A stretch of 64,000 nt of DNA from Pseudoflavonifractor sp. An184 (GCF_002160305.1 NZ_NFKI01000004.1:1-64000), one strand, 5' to 3'; positions 52,197-61,588 are shown, counted from the stretch's first letter. Made by a program: numbers and translations. The notes: generated by a model not told the origin, from the sequence alone.

Positions 52197-53195
52197 TTAC
52201 AGGGCGCCGGCCTCCTGGTAAAAGCGCTCTGCGCCGGGGTGGAGAGGGATGGGCAGATTCTGGCAGAGAAAGTCCGGCCGGGCCATGTCGTCCATGGCGG
52301 GGGAGTAGTCCCCCATGCGGTCGGAGACGTTCCAGATGGCCTGGGTCAGCTGATAGGCCAGATCCTCCGGCATGGAGCTGCTGACGCACAGCAGGCACTT
52401 CACGCCGAAGGTATCCACCGTATCCTCCTGGCCGGGGTAGGTACCGGCGGGGATCTGAGTGGGGAAATAGACTGGATTTTTCTCCAAAATGGTCTCCAGC
52501 TCCTCCGGGGTGTAGAGCAGAAGCCGGCAGGGCATCTCCTTCGCCAGGGCCACAAGGCTGGGCACGGGCATGCCGGTGAATGCGTGGACCGCGTCCAGTT
52601 CCCCTTTGCCCAGCATCTCCGCGCCATCCCCCAGGCTGCAGTTGACAAAAGTGATGCCCTGTTCCTCCAGGGAGAGGGAGGCCGCCGCCGCCCGGGCGGA
52701 CAGCTCTGTGGTGGAGCCCTGGGGACCGGCGCCGATGCGGGCTCCGGTGAGATCATGGACATAGGTATAGCCGGAGGAGGCGGGGACCACCCAGTTGGAG
52801 ACGCTGGAGTAGACCGCCCCAATGGCTCGCAGCTCTACGGGAGGCTGAAACTCATCCTCCCCGTTTACCGCCGCGTAGGCCATGTCGCCGGAGACCAGGG
52901 CCAGGTCCACCTCCCCCGATTCCAAAGAGCGGACGTTCATGCCCGAACCGGTGGAGGCGCTGATGTTGACCTTGATGGAGTGGTCCTCCTGGGTGATGGC
53001 CTGGGCGATGGCGCTGCCCGCCTGATACATGGTTCCGCCGCTGTCCGCAGTCCCGATGGTGAGGAGAATCAGATCCCCCTCGCTGTCCCCCGAGCTGCTG
53101 GAGCCGGAGGGCGCGCCGCACCCTGCCAGAGTGCCCAGAAGCGTGAGCGCCAGCAGCGCTTTACGGCAGATTTGACCGGTACGCAAACAGATCCC
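52197..53195 (-). CDS. TAXI-family TRAP transporter solute-binding lipoprotein
   Basis: 332 aa from TTG 53195, chosen because AAGGAGG sits 8 bases upstream and it gives a clean lipoprotein signal: MRTGQICRKALLAL, lipobox LAGC (Cys23), then a Ser/Gly linker. The mature domain has LTIGTADSGGTMYQAGSAIA, LESGEVDLALVSGD and DLTGARIGAGPQGSTTE, the TAXI binding-protein pattern. It captures a small organic acid such as glutamate or another carboxylate. No TRAP permease (DctM/DctQ fusion) is adjacent, so it is either an orphan or works with a distant permease. Confidence 0.85.
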   Translation of the reverse strand, partial: GICLRTGQICRKALLALTLLGTLAGCGAPSGSSSSGDSEGDLILLTIGTADSGGTMYQAGSAIAQAITQEDHSIKVNISASTGSGMNVRSLESGEVDLALVSGDMAYAAVNGEDEFQPPVELRAIGAVYSSVSNWVVPASSGYTYVHDLTGARIGAGPQGSTTELSARAAAASLSLEEQGITFVNCSLGDGAEMLGKGELDAVHAFTGMPVPSLVALAKEMPCRLLLYTPEELETILEKNPVYFPTQIPAGTYPGQEDTVDTFGVKCLLCVSSSMPEDLAYQLTQAIWNVSDRMGDYSPAMDDMARPDFLCQNLPIPLHPGAERFYQEAGAL

Positions 53196-53285
53196 TCCTT
53201 GATGGGGCGGACAGCAGTCTTCCGCCCTTGGAAGCTGTTCCCAGGGAGAAGACATCCTGTGGTTTCCTCAACAACACACACAATT

Positions 53286-53315
53286 ACTATACCATATTTC
53301 ACGCCCCGGGCACAA
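53286..53315 (-). promoter_or_regulatory. Promoter of the TAXI binding protein gene
   Basis: On the minus strand TTGTGC (53315-53310), 18 bases, TATAGT (53291-53286). Confidence 0.5.
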
Positions 53316-53354
53316 GAAAAAATTCCCGGTGCGTTCGGGCGGAAACAAACAAAA

Positions 53355-53398
53355 TCCCCCAGGAGCCGGGGAAGCGGTTCCCTGAAGCTCCTGGGGGA
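53355..53398 (-). terminator. Terminator of the TIGR00300-family gene
   Basis: 12-bp stem (53355-53366 with 53387-53398). On the minus strand it is followed by TTTTGTTTGTTT. Confidence 0.75.
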
Positions 53399-53432
53399 AT
53401 CTGCGCACAGAACGATGAAGGGGGCGGGAGGA

Positions 53433-54527
53433 TCATCCCTCCGCCGGGCAGACGCCCTTCCGAACATGGACAATAAAATCCTGCACGTTAGTGACAATGG
53501 TCTTTACTGACAGACTGCCCCGGTCCCGCAGCTTGTTCACCGCGAACTCGGAGATGTCCACCGAGTAGAAGTACAGGGGGCGCACGTTTCCCTCCGCCAC
53601 CCGGTAGCTGGGGGTCATGTTGCCGGTGGCCACGGTGTGCAGAGTGGAGGCCATGCAGATGATGGTGGTGGCCTTCCGCACCAGCTCCCGCATAGCGTCC
53701 TGGCCCTGGTATACGTCGCCATATACCTCGGGCAGGGGGCCGTCGTCCCGGACGGAGCCCACAAGAACAAAGGGGACCTGATTTTGGACGCACTCATACA
53801 TGATGCCGTCGGTCACCGCGCCGGACTCCACGAAGGCGGGGATGGAGCCCAGCCGCCGCACCGCGTTGATGGTGTCGATGTGGTTGTAGTGGCCGTTGTA
53901 GTGGGGCTTCTGGGTATAAATGTCCTGGCCCAGGGCGGTGCCCAGATAGCTGGCCTCCAGGTCGTGGGTGGCCAGGGCGTTGCCCGCCATCAGGCCGTGG
54001 ACATAGCCGCCCCGCACCAGGGCGGCAAAGGCGGCCCGGGCGTCCGCGTCAAAGGCACAGGCGGGGCCCATCACCCAGAGAATGTTTCCGTGCTCCCGCT
54101 CGTGGCGGAGGAGCTGGTAGAGCTCGTCATAGTCGATGGAGTAGGCGGTCTCCCGGCTGCGGCCGGTGCGGAAGGCGAAGGCCTCCCGATTGCCCGCCTC
54201 GTCGGCAAAGCAGTTGGGGTGGATGTAGATGCCCTCGGAGCCGTCCTCCGTGCGGCCCACCACCACCGGGTCGCCCGCCTTCACATTGCGGAACTCCACA
54301 ATCTCAATCCGCCCGTTCCGGGCCACCGCCACGCAGTCCATGCGGCTGTCCTCCGCCAGCACCCACCGGCCGTCCAGATGGTAGTATTCCGGGAACAGGG
54401 TGGTGGCGTGGTATCCGTCGGGCACGACGCCGTCCTGCTCCGCCGGGACCAGCTTCACGTCCGGGGCCTGATCCAGTCCCAGGGCGGTAAAATCCGGGGC
54501 CAGATAGCGGGGTAAGGAAAAACTCAT
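53433..54527 (-). CDS. TIGR00300 / LOR-SDH C-terminal-domain family protein
   Basis: 364 aa from ATG 54527 (GGGAGG upstream; a longer in-frame extension lacks an RBS). Landmarks: HLDGRWVLAEDSRMDCVAV at the N-terminus, HPNCFADE, then GPACAFDADARAAFAALV, LMAGNALATHDLEASYLG, HYNHIDTINAVRRLGSI and ICMASTLHTVATGNMTPS. This is the conserved domain found C-terminal in plant LOR/SDH and alone in prokaryotes, where some relatives act on arginine or ornithine. The exact reaction here cannot be told. It has its own promoter and terminator. Confidence 0.8.
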   Translation of the reverse strand: MSFSLPRYLAPDFTALGLDQAPDVKLVPAEQDGVVPDGYHATTLFPEYYHLDGRWVLAEDSRMDCVAVARNGRIEIVEFRNVKAGDPVVVGRTEDGSEGIYIHPNCFADEAGNREAFAFRTGRSRETAYSIDYDELYQLLRHEREHGNILWVMGPACAFDADARAAFAALVRGGYVHGLMAGNALATHDLEASYLGTALGQDIYTQKPHYNGHYNHIDTINAVRRLGSIPAFVESGAVTDGIMYECVQNQVPFVLVGSVRDDGPLPEVYGDVYQGQDAMRELVRKATTIICMASTLHTVATGNMTPSYRVAEGNVRPLYFYSVDISEFAVNKLRDRGSLSVKTIVTNVQDFIVHVRKGVCPAEG

Positions 54528-54695
54528 GGTTGGGACCTCCCACAGGACGGATCGCACCGGCAAAGAAAAGGCCGGGCGGAAACGCCGGCCTATCCTGCTG
54601 TCTCGGGTTTGCTTCGGGCGCGGAGCGCCTTTGGATGAAATCCGTCCAAACATTGAAAATTGATTTTGAAACATAGTGGATTGAAAACTTTTTTT

Positions 54696-54724
54696 ATTAT
54701 ATACGCCTTTTTTACAAAAGTCAA
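54696..54724 (-). promoter_or_regulatory. Promoter of the TIGR00300-family gene
   Basis: On the minus strand TTGACT (54724-54719), 17 bases, TATAAT (54701-54696). It leaves a leader of about 160 bases in which I see no recognisable riboswitch. Confidence 0.7.
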
Positions 54725-54860
54725 TTTTCCCCGTGGAAAATCAGCGGAAAAAGGAGCCCTCTTTTCCGGGCGATTTGACAAAAGGGGGCGGCAGAGACCG
54801 CTTCCCGGAGGGGGCCATTTCCCGGCCGGCAAAAAAATCGAAATTTTTTTGAAAAAAAGC

Positions 54861-54888
54861 TTGACGGCGGGAAAAAATCTGGTATAAT
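54861..54888 (+). promoter_or_regulatory. Promoter of tRNA-Ser
   Basis: TTGACG (54861-54866), 16 bases, TATAAT (54883-54888), 40 bases before the tRNA. Confidence 0.75.
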
Positions 54889-54928
54889 AATCTTCGCTGT
54901 CACGAGTGACCAGGGACAGCAGCCGTTT

Positions 54929-55020
54929 GGAGAGATGGCTGAGCTGGTCGAAGGCGCACGATTGGAAATCGTGTAACGGCTAATACCCGTTCGAGGGTTC
55001 GAATCCCTCTCTCTCCGCCA
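54929..55020 (+). tRNA. tRNA-Ser (anticodon GGA)
   Basis: Acceptor GGAGAGA pairs with TCTCTCC, followed by discriminator G and an encoded CCA. Anticodon arm CACGA-TTGGAAA-TCGTG gives anticodon GGA. The long variable arm (about 54970-54990) and the TTCGAATC T-loop fit a class II serine tRNA. 92 bases. Confidence 0.95.
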
Positions 55021-55041
55021 AAACAAAAGGCAACTGCGAAG

Positions 55042-55086
55042 GCATAAGCCCCATAGGTACACAATGTGAACCTATGGGGCTTATGC
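55042..55086. terminator. Long hairpin after tRNA-Ser
   Basis: 17-bp perfect stem (55042-55058 with 55070-55086), 11-base loop, no T-run. It may act as a processing or weak termination structure. Confidence 0.4.
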
Positions 55087-55166
55087 TATGTATGGGGCAA
55101 ATCATTGAAAACAGACGGCTGACGGATGGCACCCATGATTGGGAGCCGCCCGTCAGTCGTTCTGCT

Positions 55167-56921
55167 TTATTTCTTACATAACAGCCGCCACTGGGCGCTC
55201 TCGCTCTGGAGCTCCACCATACGACGGTAGAGGCCGCCCTGTTCCATCAGCTCCGCCGGGGTACCCTGCTGAGCCACATGGCCGTCCTCCAGCACTACAA
55301 TGTGGTCGGCCCCCGCCACGGTACGCATCCGATGGGCGATGACCAGCACCGTCTTGCCCCGGAGCAGGCGGGAGAGGGCGGTCTGGACGGCACTCTCGTT
55401 CTCCACGTCCAGGCTGGCGGTGGCCTCGTCCAGCAGCACCACAGGCGCGTCCTTTAGAAGTGCCCGGGCGATGGAGATCCGCTGCCGCTCCCCGCCGGAA
55501 AGGGTGGAGCCGTTCTCGCCGATCACCGTCTGGTAGCCCTGGGGCAGCCGACGGATGAATTCATCGCATTGGGCGGCCTTGGCGGCCTCCAGCACCTCCT
55601 CATCGGTGGCACCCCGGCGGCCCAAGCGGATGTTCTCCATCACCGTGTCCCGGAACAGCACCACATCCTGGAACACCATAGAGTAGGAGCGCAGGAGGGT
55701 CTCCGGGTCTACCGTGGACACATCCGTCCCACCTAAAAGCACCTTCCCGCCGGTGACGTCCCAGAACCGGGCAGCCAGCTTGCAGGCGGTGGACTTCCCG
55801 CCCCCGGAGGGACCAATGAGGGCGGTGACCTCCCCCTGGCGGGCGGTGAAGCTCACATCTTCCAACACCCCTGCTCCCTCCCGGTAGGCAAAGGAGACAT
55901 GGTCAAAGGTGATGTCGTATCGGTCGGGGTGGAAGTTCTCTGTTCCTGTCTGCACCGGCTGTTCCAGAATAGAGCGCATCCGTTCAATTTGCAGCTTGGT
56001 GTTGAAGGTGGCGGCGATATTCTGGAGTACCACCCCCAGAGGATCATACAGCCGGGCAGCGGCGAACAGGAAGCCCAGGAAATAGAGGAAAGAGAGCTCC
56101 CCGGCCAGCAGCAGCGCCCCGCCGGTGAGCACCGTGGTGGCAAGCCCCAGGCGCAGGAACGCCTGAGCGGAGCACACAAACACGCCGGTGGCCAGCTCGG
56201 ACCGGATGGAACTGCCCTCCATAGCGGACAGCTTTGCCTCCAGATCGCCAAGATACCGCTCCTCCCGGTGGCAGGCCTTGATGTCCCGGATGGTCTCCAG
56301 CCCCTCCTGGATGCAGTCGGCCACCGCCCGCTTGTTCAGGATGTTTTTCGTTCCGAAGGCATCCTGGATTTTTTTGGAGCCCGCCGTCAGCGCCACCGCC
56401 ACGGGCACCACCCACAGCACCGCCAGGGCCATGCGCCAGTCGCAGGCAAACATACACACCCCGATCACCAGCGTGGAGCCGATGGAGGCAAACAGCTGGG
56501 GCACATAGTGGGAGAACATCTGGTCCAGACTGGAGCAGTCGGCAATCATGGTGGAGGTCAAGTCGCTGAGATCACGGTTTCCGAAAAAGGACAGGGGGAG
56601 TCTGCGCAGGGTCTCCGCCAGGCTCACCCGGCGGTTGGCACTCTCCCGGTAGGTGGCGATGTAGAGAGAGGCGTACTGGAACCAGTGGAGGACGAACAGC
56701 AGGAGGAGCACCGCCAGGGCAAAGCCCACATAGGTCCAGAACCCCTCCATGGGGTCGCTGCCGCCCTCCAGACAGCCCAGCAGATGCTGGACCGTGAACA
56801 GAACCGCCCCGACGGGGAACATGAGAGCCAGATTGCACACAAAGCACCAGAATACGGCCTTCACCAGATCCTTTGCCCCCTTCTCACTGAGGGCGAAGAT
56901 GTGCTGTAATTTCTTCGTCAT
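55167..56921 (-). CDS. ABC exporter half-transporter (membrane + ATPase), second of a pair
   Basis: 584 aa from ATG 56921 (AAAGGAGG upstream). Six membrane helices, then the nucleotide-binding domain: Walker A GPSGGGKST, signature LSGGERQRI, Walker B VVLLDEATASLD, switch His in IAHRMRT. The type is an MsbA/LmrA-like or YbtQ/IrtB-like half-transporter. It overlaps the upstream partner by 4 bases, so they form a heterodimer. The direction (drug export or siderophore/metal complex handling) cannot be told from the sequence; neighbours with HMA, P1B ATPase and AraC favour a metal-linked role. Confidence 0.88.
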   Translation of the reverse strand: MTKKLQHIFALSEKGAKDLVKAVFWCFVCNLALMFPVGAVLFTVQHLLGCLEGGSDPMEGFWTYVGFALAVLLLLFVLHWFQYASLYIATYRESANRRVSLAETLRRLPLSFFGNRDLSDLTSTMIADCSSLDQMFSHYVPQLFASIGSTLVIGVCMFACDWRMALAVLWVVPVAVALTAGSKKIQDAFGTKNILNKRAVADCIQEGLETIRDIKACHREERYLGDLEAKLSAMEGSSIRSELATGVFVCSAQAFLRLGLATTVLTGGALLLAGELSFLYFLGFLFAAARLYDPLGVVLQNIAATFNTKLQIERMRSILEQPVQTGTENFHPDRYDITFDHVSFAYREGAGVLEDVSFTARQGEVTALIGPSGGGKSTACKLAARFWDVTGGKVLLGGTDVSTVDPETLLRSYSMVFQDVVLFRDTVMENIRLGRRGATDEEVLEAAKAAQCDEFIRRLPQGYQTVIGENGSTLSGGERQRISIARALLKDAPVVLLDEATASLDVENESAVQTALSRLLRGKTVLVIAHRMRTVAGADHIVVLEDGHVAQQGTPAELMEQGGLYRRMVELQSESAQWRLLCKK

Positions 56922-58702
56922 ACCGCTGCCTCCTTTCCAACCTTCCACTGGGCGCTGCGCTGATAGTCCGCCCACATGGCGGCGTAGACGCCGTTTTTCT
57001 CCAATAGAGCGCTGTGGCTGCCCTGTTCCGCGATCTTTCCTTCGTTTAAGACGATGATGTTGTCCGCATTCTGCACCGTGGACAGCCGGTGGGCGATCAT
57101 CAGAACCGTTTTGTTCCGGGTCAGGGTCTCAAAGGCCTTTTGGATCTGATGCTCGTTCTCCGGGTCGGCGAAGGCGGTGGCCTCGTCCAGCACCACGATA
57201 GGAGCGTCCTTCAAAATGGCCCGGGCCAGGGCGATGCGCTGCTGCTCCCCGCCGGAGAGATAGACGCCCCTGGCGCCCACCACCGTATCCAGCCCCTGGG
57301 GCAGTTTTTCCAGAATGTCATCGCACTGGGCGGCATGAGCGGCAGCAAGCACCTCCTCCCGGGATGCGTCCGTCCGGGCAGCCCGGATATTTTCCAGCAA
57401 GCTCTCCTTGAACAGCCGGGTATCCTGGAACACAAAGGCCATCTGCCCCATGAGGGCGGCGCCGTCCAGTTCCCGCACGTCCGCGCCGCCTACGGTGACG
57501 CTGCCGCTGTCCACATCCCAGAACCGGGGGATCAGGCTAGCGGCGGTGGTCTTTCCCCCGCCGGAGGGGCCCACCAGGGCCACCACTTCACCGGGCCGGA
57601 CAGAAAAACTCACATCCTCCAGCGCGGGCCGGCTGGCGCCGGGATAGGTAAAGGTCACATGGTCAAAGGTCACGGCATCGTTGACCGGCCTCTTTTGGAC
57701 CTTCGGCTCCTCCATAGGTTGCTGGCTCAGGATCTCGTCCAGACGGCCGATGGCTTCGTCGGCCTCCATCACCGCCTCGCTCATATACATGATGCGGTTG
57801 ATCATCTGGCCGCAGGCAGGGGCGAACAGGGCGTAGAAGATCAGGTTCACCAGCGCCGTCCGCACGTCCCCGCCGGAGGCGATGAGCAGCGCTGCCGGGA
57901 TCAGCAGGGCGAAGGCCCCGTTGATGAAGGTGAGGAAGCAGGTCTGGCCTGTCCGGCAGCTCATGGCGTACTGGCTGGCCAGGTTGCTGTAATCCTGAAT
58001 GGCAGCGTAGAAGGCCTTGAAGGAGTAGACCGTCTGCTGGAACATCTTTACCACCGGAATGCCCCGGACATACTCCACCGCCTCGCCGCTCATGCGCTCG
58101 ATCTCCTTTTGATAGCGGTGGAAGAAGCCGGCATTTTTGCCGCCCATCATCAGGCACATGGACAGCAAAGCCAGCACCATGGTGAGCAGGCACAGAAGGC
58201 CCATCCGCCAGTCAAAGAGGAACAGCACGACGATGGCAGCGATGGGTGTCACCGCCGTGGCGGCCAGGTCGGGGAGCTTGTGGGCCAGCAGGTCCTCGGT
58301 GAGCCCGGCGTTGTCGTCGATGAGCTTGCGCAGCCGCCCCGATTGATTCCCGGTAAAAAAGCCCAGGGGGAGCTTCAGCACATGGGCCATAGCGGCGCGC
58401 CGGATGTTCCGGGCGGTGCGGAAGGCGGCGATATGGGTGGACATAAGGGCGGCAAAGTACAGCAGGATACTGCCAATGGCAAACCACACCGCCATCCAGC
58501 CAAAACGACCCAGATCCCCGGCCCCGTCCAGGCTGGGCCAGGCGGCCAGTATGCTTCTGGCCACCAGCCAGACACACAGGTAGGGTACCAGCCCCAGCAC
58601 CGCCGACAGGGCGGACAGGATACAGCCCAGGATCGTCAGGTTTTTGTGCCCGCCCGCATAGCCCAAGATGCGAGTCAGGCTGCTTGGTTTCTTTTGTTTC
58701 AA
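56918..58702 (-). CDS. ABC exporter half-transporter, first of a pair
   Basis: 594 aa. The start is TTG at 58702 (AAGGAGG 8 bases upstream; reads MKQKKPSSLTRILGYAGGHK). Six membrane helices with the coupling region, then Walker A GPSGGGKTT, signature LSGGEQQRI, Walker B PIVVLDEATAFAD and IAHRLSTVQ. Transcribed from a promoter overlapped by the palindrome at 58726-58741. Partner of the next gene. TetR lies directly upstream. Confidence 0.88.
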   Translation of the reverse strand: MKQKKPSSLTRILGYAGGHKNLTILGCILSALSAVLGLVPYLCVWLVARSILAAWPSLDGAGDLGRFGWMAVWFAIGSILLYFAALMSTHIAAFRTARNIRRAAMAHVLKLPLGFFTGNQSGRLRKLIDDNAGLTEDLLAHKLPDLAATAVTPIAAIVVLFLFDWRMGLLCLLTMVLALLSMCLMMGGKNAGFFHRYQKEIERMSGEAVEYVRGIPVVKMFQQTVYSFKAFYAAIQDYSNLASQYAMSCRTGQTCFLTFINGAFALLIPAALLIASGGDVRTALVNLIFYALFAPACGQMINRIMYMSEAVMEADEAIGRLDEILSQQPMEEPKVQKRPVNDAVTFDHVTFTYPGASRPALEDVSFSVRPGEVVALVGPSGGGKTTAASLIPRFWDVDSGSVTVGGADVRELDGAALMGQMAFVFQDTRLFKESLLENIRAARTDASREEVLAAAHAAQCDDILEKLPQGLDTVVGARGVYLSGGEQQRIALARAILKDAPIVVLDEATAFADPENEHQIQKAFETLTRNKTVLMIAHRLSTVQNADNIIVLNEGKIAEQGSHSALLEKNGVYAAMWADYQRSAQWKVGKEAAV

Positions 58703-58721
58703 AGTGATCCCTCCTTATCAA

Positions 58722-58751
58722 AATAGTTAGCATTGACTAACCAATATCCAA
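58722..58751 (-). promoter_or_regulatory. ABC pair promoter with GTTAG-N6-CTAAC operator
   Basis: On the minus strand TTGGAT (58751-58746), 17 bases, AACTAT (58728-58723). The palindrome GTTAG-CATTGA-CTAAC (58726-58741) fills the spacer. Its complement GGTTAG-N6-CTAACTATT matches 63320-63340 at every position outside the spacer. Confidence 0.6.
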
Positions 58752-58763
58752 AAAAGACAGGGG

Positions 58764-59381
58764 TCAAGCCCCCATCAATTTCAGCCATCCGGCAGTGTAG
58801 AAGTCGCGGAGTTGAGCCACATCCCGCAGGGCCTGATCCCGCGGCATATCGTGGACCACGATCTCGAATATCCCGTTGAACATCCCGCTGGCGATGATGT
58901 GACATAGGGATTTGTCCAACTCGGGAATGTCCTTTCCCAGGCGGCGGAGAACCTCCATGTATTGGAGGGTGTATTCTACCTCCACCTCCACCATGTTGTG
59001 GACGAAGTGCTCGTAGCTGGTGCCCTCTGAGCGGGTGAGGAGCAGCTTTACCGGCTCCCGGTGCTGACAGATGTAGTCCACCATCCAGTCCAAATAGGTC
59101 CCGGATTCCACCCCCATGTGGGATGGCTGCTGCTCCTCGGGCAGCTCGGCAAAGGAGGTCTGGGCCTCCATGAACTTGCCCATAAGGGCAGCGGCATGGG
59201 GCTCCACCAGGGCGTTGAACAGGGCCTCCTTGCTGGAGAAGTAGCCGTAAAAGGCCCCGGTAGTCACTCCGGCGTTCTTTACGATCTGCCGCAGGGAGGC
59301 ACCCTGAAATCCTTTATCCAGGAACTCCGCCAGCGCAGCTTCCTGGATTTTTTCCAGAGTTGCAGTGGTTCTCTCTTCCAT
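58764..59381 (-). CDS. TetR-family transcriptional regulator
   Basis: 205 aa. The N-terminal helix-turn-helix is typical: ATLEKIQEAALAEFLDKGF, ASLRQIVKNAGVTTGAFYGYFSSKEALF. The helical ligand-binding C-terminal domain gives no clue to the ligand. RBS AAGGAGG. The perfect palindrome TATAAC-ATC-GTTATA (59408-59422) just upstream is a likely autoregulatory site. Placed immediately before the ABC pair, so it probably controls export, directly or with the other regulator in the cluster. Confidence 0.88.
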   Translation of the reverse strand: MEERTTATLEKIQEAALAEFLDKGFQGASLRQIVKNAGVTTGAFYGYFSSKEALFNALVEPHAAALMGKFMEAQTSFAELPEEQQPSHMGVESGTYLDWMVDYICQHREPVKLLLTRSEGTSYEHFVHNMVEVEVEYTLQYMEVLRRLGKDIPELDKSLCHIIASGMFNGIFEIVVHDMPRDQALRDVAQLRDFYTAGWLKLMGA

Positions 59382-59393
59382 GAGGCAGCCTCC

Positions 59394-59423
59394 TTATAAC
59401 AGTGTGATATAACATCGTTATAA
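59394..59423. promoter_or_regulatory. Candidate TetR operator
   Basis: TATAAC-ATC-GTTATA (59408-59422), a perfect 6-3-6 palindrome, with a further TTATAAC half-site at 59394-59400. Confidence 0.5.
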
Positions 59424-59460
59424 TACGGCTGACGGGAGCATTTGTCAATAGGCAGATTGA

Positions 59461-59488
59461 AAAAGCCCGGTGCAAACGCGCCGGGCTC
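59461..59488 (-). terminator. Terminator of the P1B ATPase operon
   Basis: On the minus strand AGCCCGGCGCG, loop, CACCGGGCT, then TTTTC. Confidence 0.75.
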
Positions 59489-59500
59489 TGTCTGGGTACG

Positions 59501-61588
59501 TTATTCTGTTTTGGACATGGGCAGGGCGCTCATGCTGTGGAGGCTCACCCCAAGAGTGGACAGGTTGTGGAGCATGGCGGAGGTTGCAGGGGGCAGGATA
59601 CCCGCTACGCCAAGGCCGATGAGCGCCCCGTTGAAGCCGATAACGAAACGGTAGTTGTTCTGGATGCGGCGCATCAGAGCCATGGCCAGCTGCCGCAGGC
59701 GCACCAGCTCCCACAGGCTGTCAGCGGCGATGGTGATGTCGGCGATCTCCCGGGCGATGGCCGCCCCATCACTGATGGCGATGCCCGCGTCCGCCTCGGA
59801 GAGGGCGGGGGAGTCGTTGATGCCGTCCCCCACCATGAGGACGGTGCGGCCCTCCCGCCGGAGGGCGGCTACATAGTCCGCCTTGTCCGCCGGAAGCACT
59901 CCGGCCTGGAAATCGTCAACTCCCAGCTGTGCCGCGATGGCGGCTGCGGTGCGGGGGCTGTCCCCGGTGAGCATGACGGCGTTTTTCACGCCCAAGCCCC
60001 GCAGGGCGGAAAGCACGTCCTTCGCCTCCTCCCGCAGGGGATCGGAGATACAGATCACGGCCGAAAGCACTCCTTCGATTGCGAGATAGAGTTGGGAATA
60101 CTCCGGGGGCAGGGCGTCGAACTTGGCCTGTTCGCCCTCCGGGATGGTCACCTTTTCGTCCTCAAAGATGAAGTGGGCGCTGCCGATGCGCACCTGCTCC
60201 CCATCCACCGAGCTGGCGATGCCGTGGGCCACCAAATATTCCACCCTGGCGTGGCGCTCCTCGTGGGTGAGCCCCCGGCGGTGGGCCTCCTCCACCACGG
60301 CGTTGGCCATGGAGTGGGGGAAGTGCTCTTCCAGGCAGGCAGCCAGGCGGAGCATCTCCGCTTCTTCCTTCCCGTTGAAAGGGACGATCCTCGCCACCCG
60401 GGGGCAAGCGTGGGTGAGAGTGCCGGTCTTGTCAAAGACGATGGTGTCCGCCTGGGCAACCGCCTCCAGGAATTTGCCTCCCTTGACTGTGATGTGCTCC
60501 CGTCCCGCCTCCCGCATGGCGGAGAGCACCGCCAGAGGCATAGCCAGCTTCAGGGCGCAGGAAAAGTCCACCATCAGCACCGACAGGGCTCGGGTCACAT
60601 TCCGGGTGAGGGCCAGGCTCAGCAGGCTCCCGGCAAAGGTATAGGGCACCAGCCGATCCGCCAAACTGGATGCCTTGGCCTCAGCGGCGGACTTCATCTG
60701 CTCTGACCGCTGGATCATCTCCACAATCTGGTCGTAGCGGCCCTGGCCGGAGGCCTGTTTCACCTCCAGGACGCACTCGCCTTCCTCCACCACAGTGCCG
60801 GCGTAGACCGCGCCGCCGGGGCGCTTAGCCACAGGGACGGACTCGCCAGTGAGGGAGGCCTGATTGACGGTGATCTCTCCTTCCGCTACCACGCCGTCCA
60901 GGGGAATGACACCCCCGGCCCGGATCACCACCCGGTCACCGGGCTGGATCTGGCCGATGGGGGTGAGTACCTCGCCGGCCTCTGTTTTCAACCACACCCG
61001 ATCCACATGGAGGGACAGGCTCTCCGCCAGGTCGGCCACAGACTTCTTCCTCGTCCAGTCCTCCAACAGCTCGCCGATCTCCAGCAGGAACATCACCATA
61101 CCGGCAGTGCCGAAGTCCCGGCGGCCCACAGAGATCCCGATGGACAGGGCATCCAGCAGCTCCACCTTGATTTTCCCTCGGTTCAGGCAACGAAAACCCT
61201 TATGGAGAAAGGGCGTCATATGCCAGATTACCCGGGCAACCCGCAGCGGAGCGGGCAGGAACAGGGCGGCGGCCCCCTTCATCAGCACCTTGCCCACCAG
61301 TTTCTCCTGAAATTCCCGGTTCAGTTCCCGGATACTGTGACTGGGAAGGGTAACTGACTCCTCTGCCTTGGTCCAGGTGAAGCCGCCGATAGCGGAGAGG
61401 ACGGTTTCCCGCTCCCCCGCATAAGTCACAATGACGCAGCAGGTACGCTCATGGACGACCGCCTCTTTGGTCCAGGACTGGGCCTTCAGCCAGGTCTCCA
61501 GCAGGTCCGCTTGGCGGAAGGTCATAGTTTTCTGCCTCAGCCGCAGGCGCATCCGGCCTCTGCTCTCGTGTACGATGGTCGCTCTCAT
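59501..61588 (-). CDS. Heavy-metal P1B-type ATPase with a non-canonical FSC membrane motif
   Basis: 695 aa. P-type pump with TGES in SLTGESVPVAK, phosphorylation site DKTGTLTHA near residue 383, GDGINDSPAL near the C-terminus. The usual CPC metal motif of the sixth helix is replaced by FSC (VDFSCALKLAMPLAV, near 342): the first Cys and the Pro are absent. The N-terminus (MRATIVHESRGRMRLRLR) lacks a CxxC HMA site but has CCVIVTYAG-type strands of a degenerate HMA fold. The transported ion is not clear. It is preceded by two small proteins in the same operon. Confidence 0.85.
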   Translation of the reverse strand: MRATIVHESRGRMRLRLRQKTMTFRQADLLETWLKAQSWTKEAVVHERTCCVIVTYAGERETVLSAIGGFTWTKAEESVTLPSHSIRELNREFQEKLVGKVLMKGAAALFLPAPLRVARVIWHMTPFLHKGFRCLNRGKIKVELLDALSIGISVGRRDFGTAGMVMFLLEIGELLEDWTRKKSVADLAESLSLHVDRVWLKTEAGEVLTPIGQIQPGDRVVIRAGGVIPLDGVVAEGEITVNQASLTGESVPVAKRPGGAVYAGTVVEEGECVLEVKQASGQGRYDQIVEMIQRSEQMKSAAEAKASSLADRLVPYTFAGSLLSLALTRNVTRALSVLMVDFSCALKLAMPLAVLSAMREAGREHITVKGGKFLEAVAQADTIVFDKTGTLTHACPRVARIVPFNGKEEAEMLRLAACLEEHFPHSMANAVVEEAHRRGLTHEERHARVEYLVAHGIASSVDGEQVRIGSAHFIFEDEKVTIPEGEQAKFDALPPEYSQLYLAIEGVLSAVICISDPLREEAKDVLSALRGLGVKNAVMLTGDSPRTAAAIAAQLGVDDFQAGVLPADKADYVAALRREGRTVLMVGDGINDSPALSEADAGIAISDGAAIAREIADITIAADSLWELVRLRQLAMALMRRIQNNYRFVIGFNGALIGLGVAGILPPATSAMLHNLSTLGVSLHSMSALPMSKTE

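Noticed and set aside
52197..53195. Complete TRAP transporter operon
   Set aside because: Only the TAXI binding protein is present; neither neighbour is a membrane permease.
54528..54724. Riboswitch or T-box in the leader of the TIGR00300-family gene
   Set aside because: I found no T-box TGGNACC motif, recognisable aptamer or terminator in this leader.
54929..55020. tRNA-Ser as a possible integration site for a second island
   Set aside because: No integrase nearby and no repeated tRNA 3' end; the flanking genes have host-like composition.
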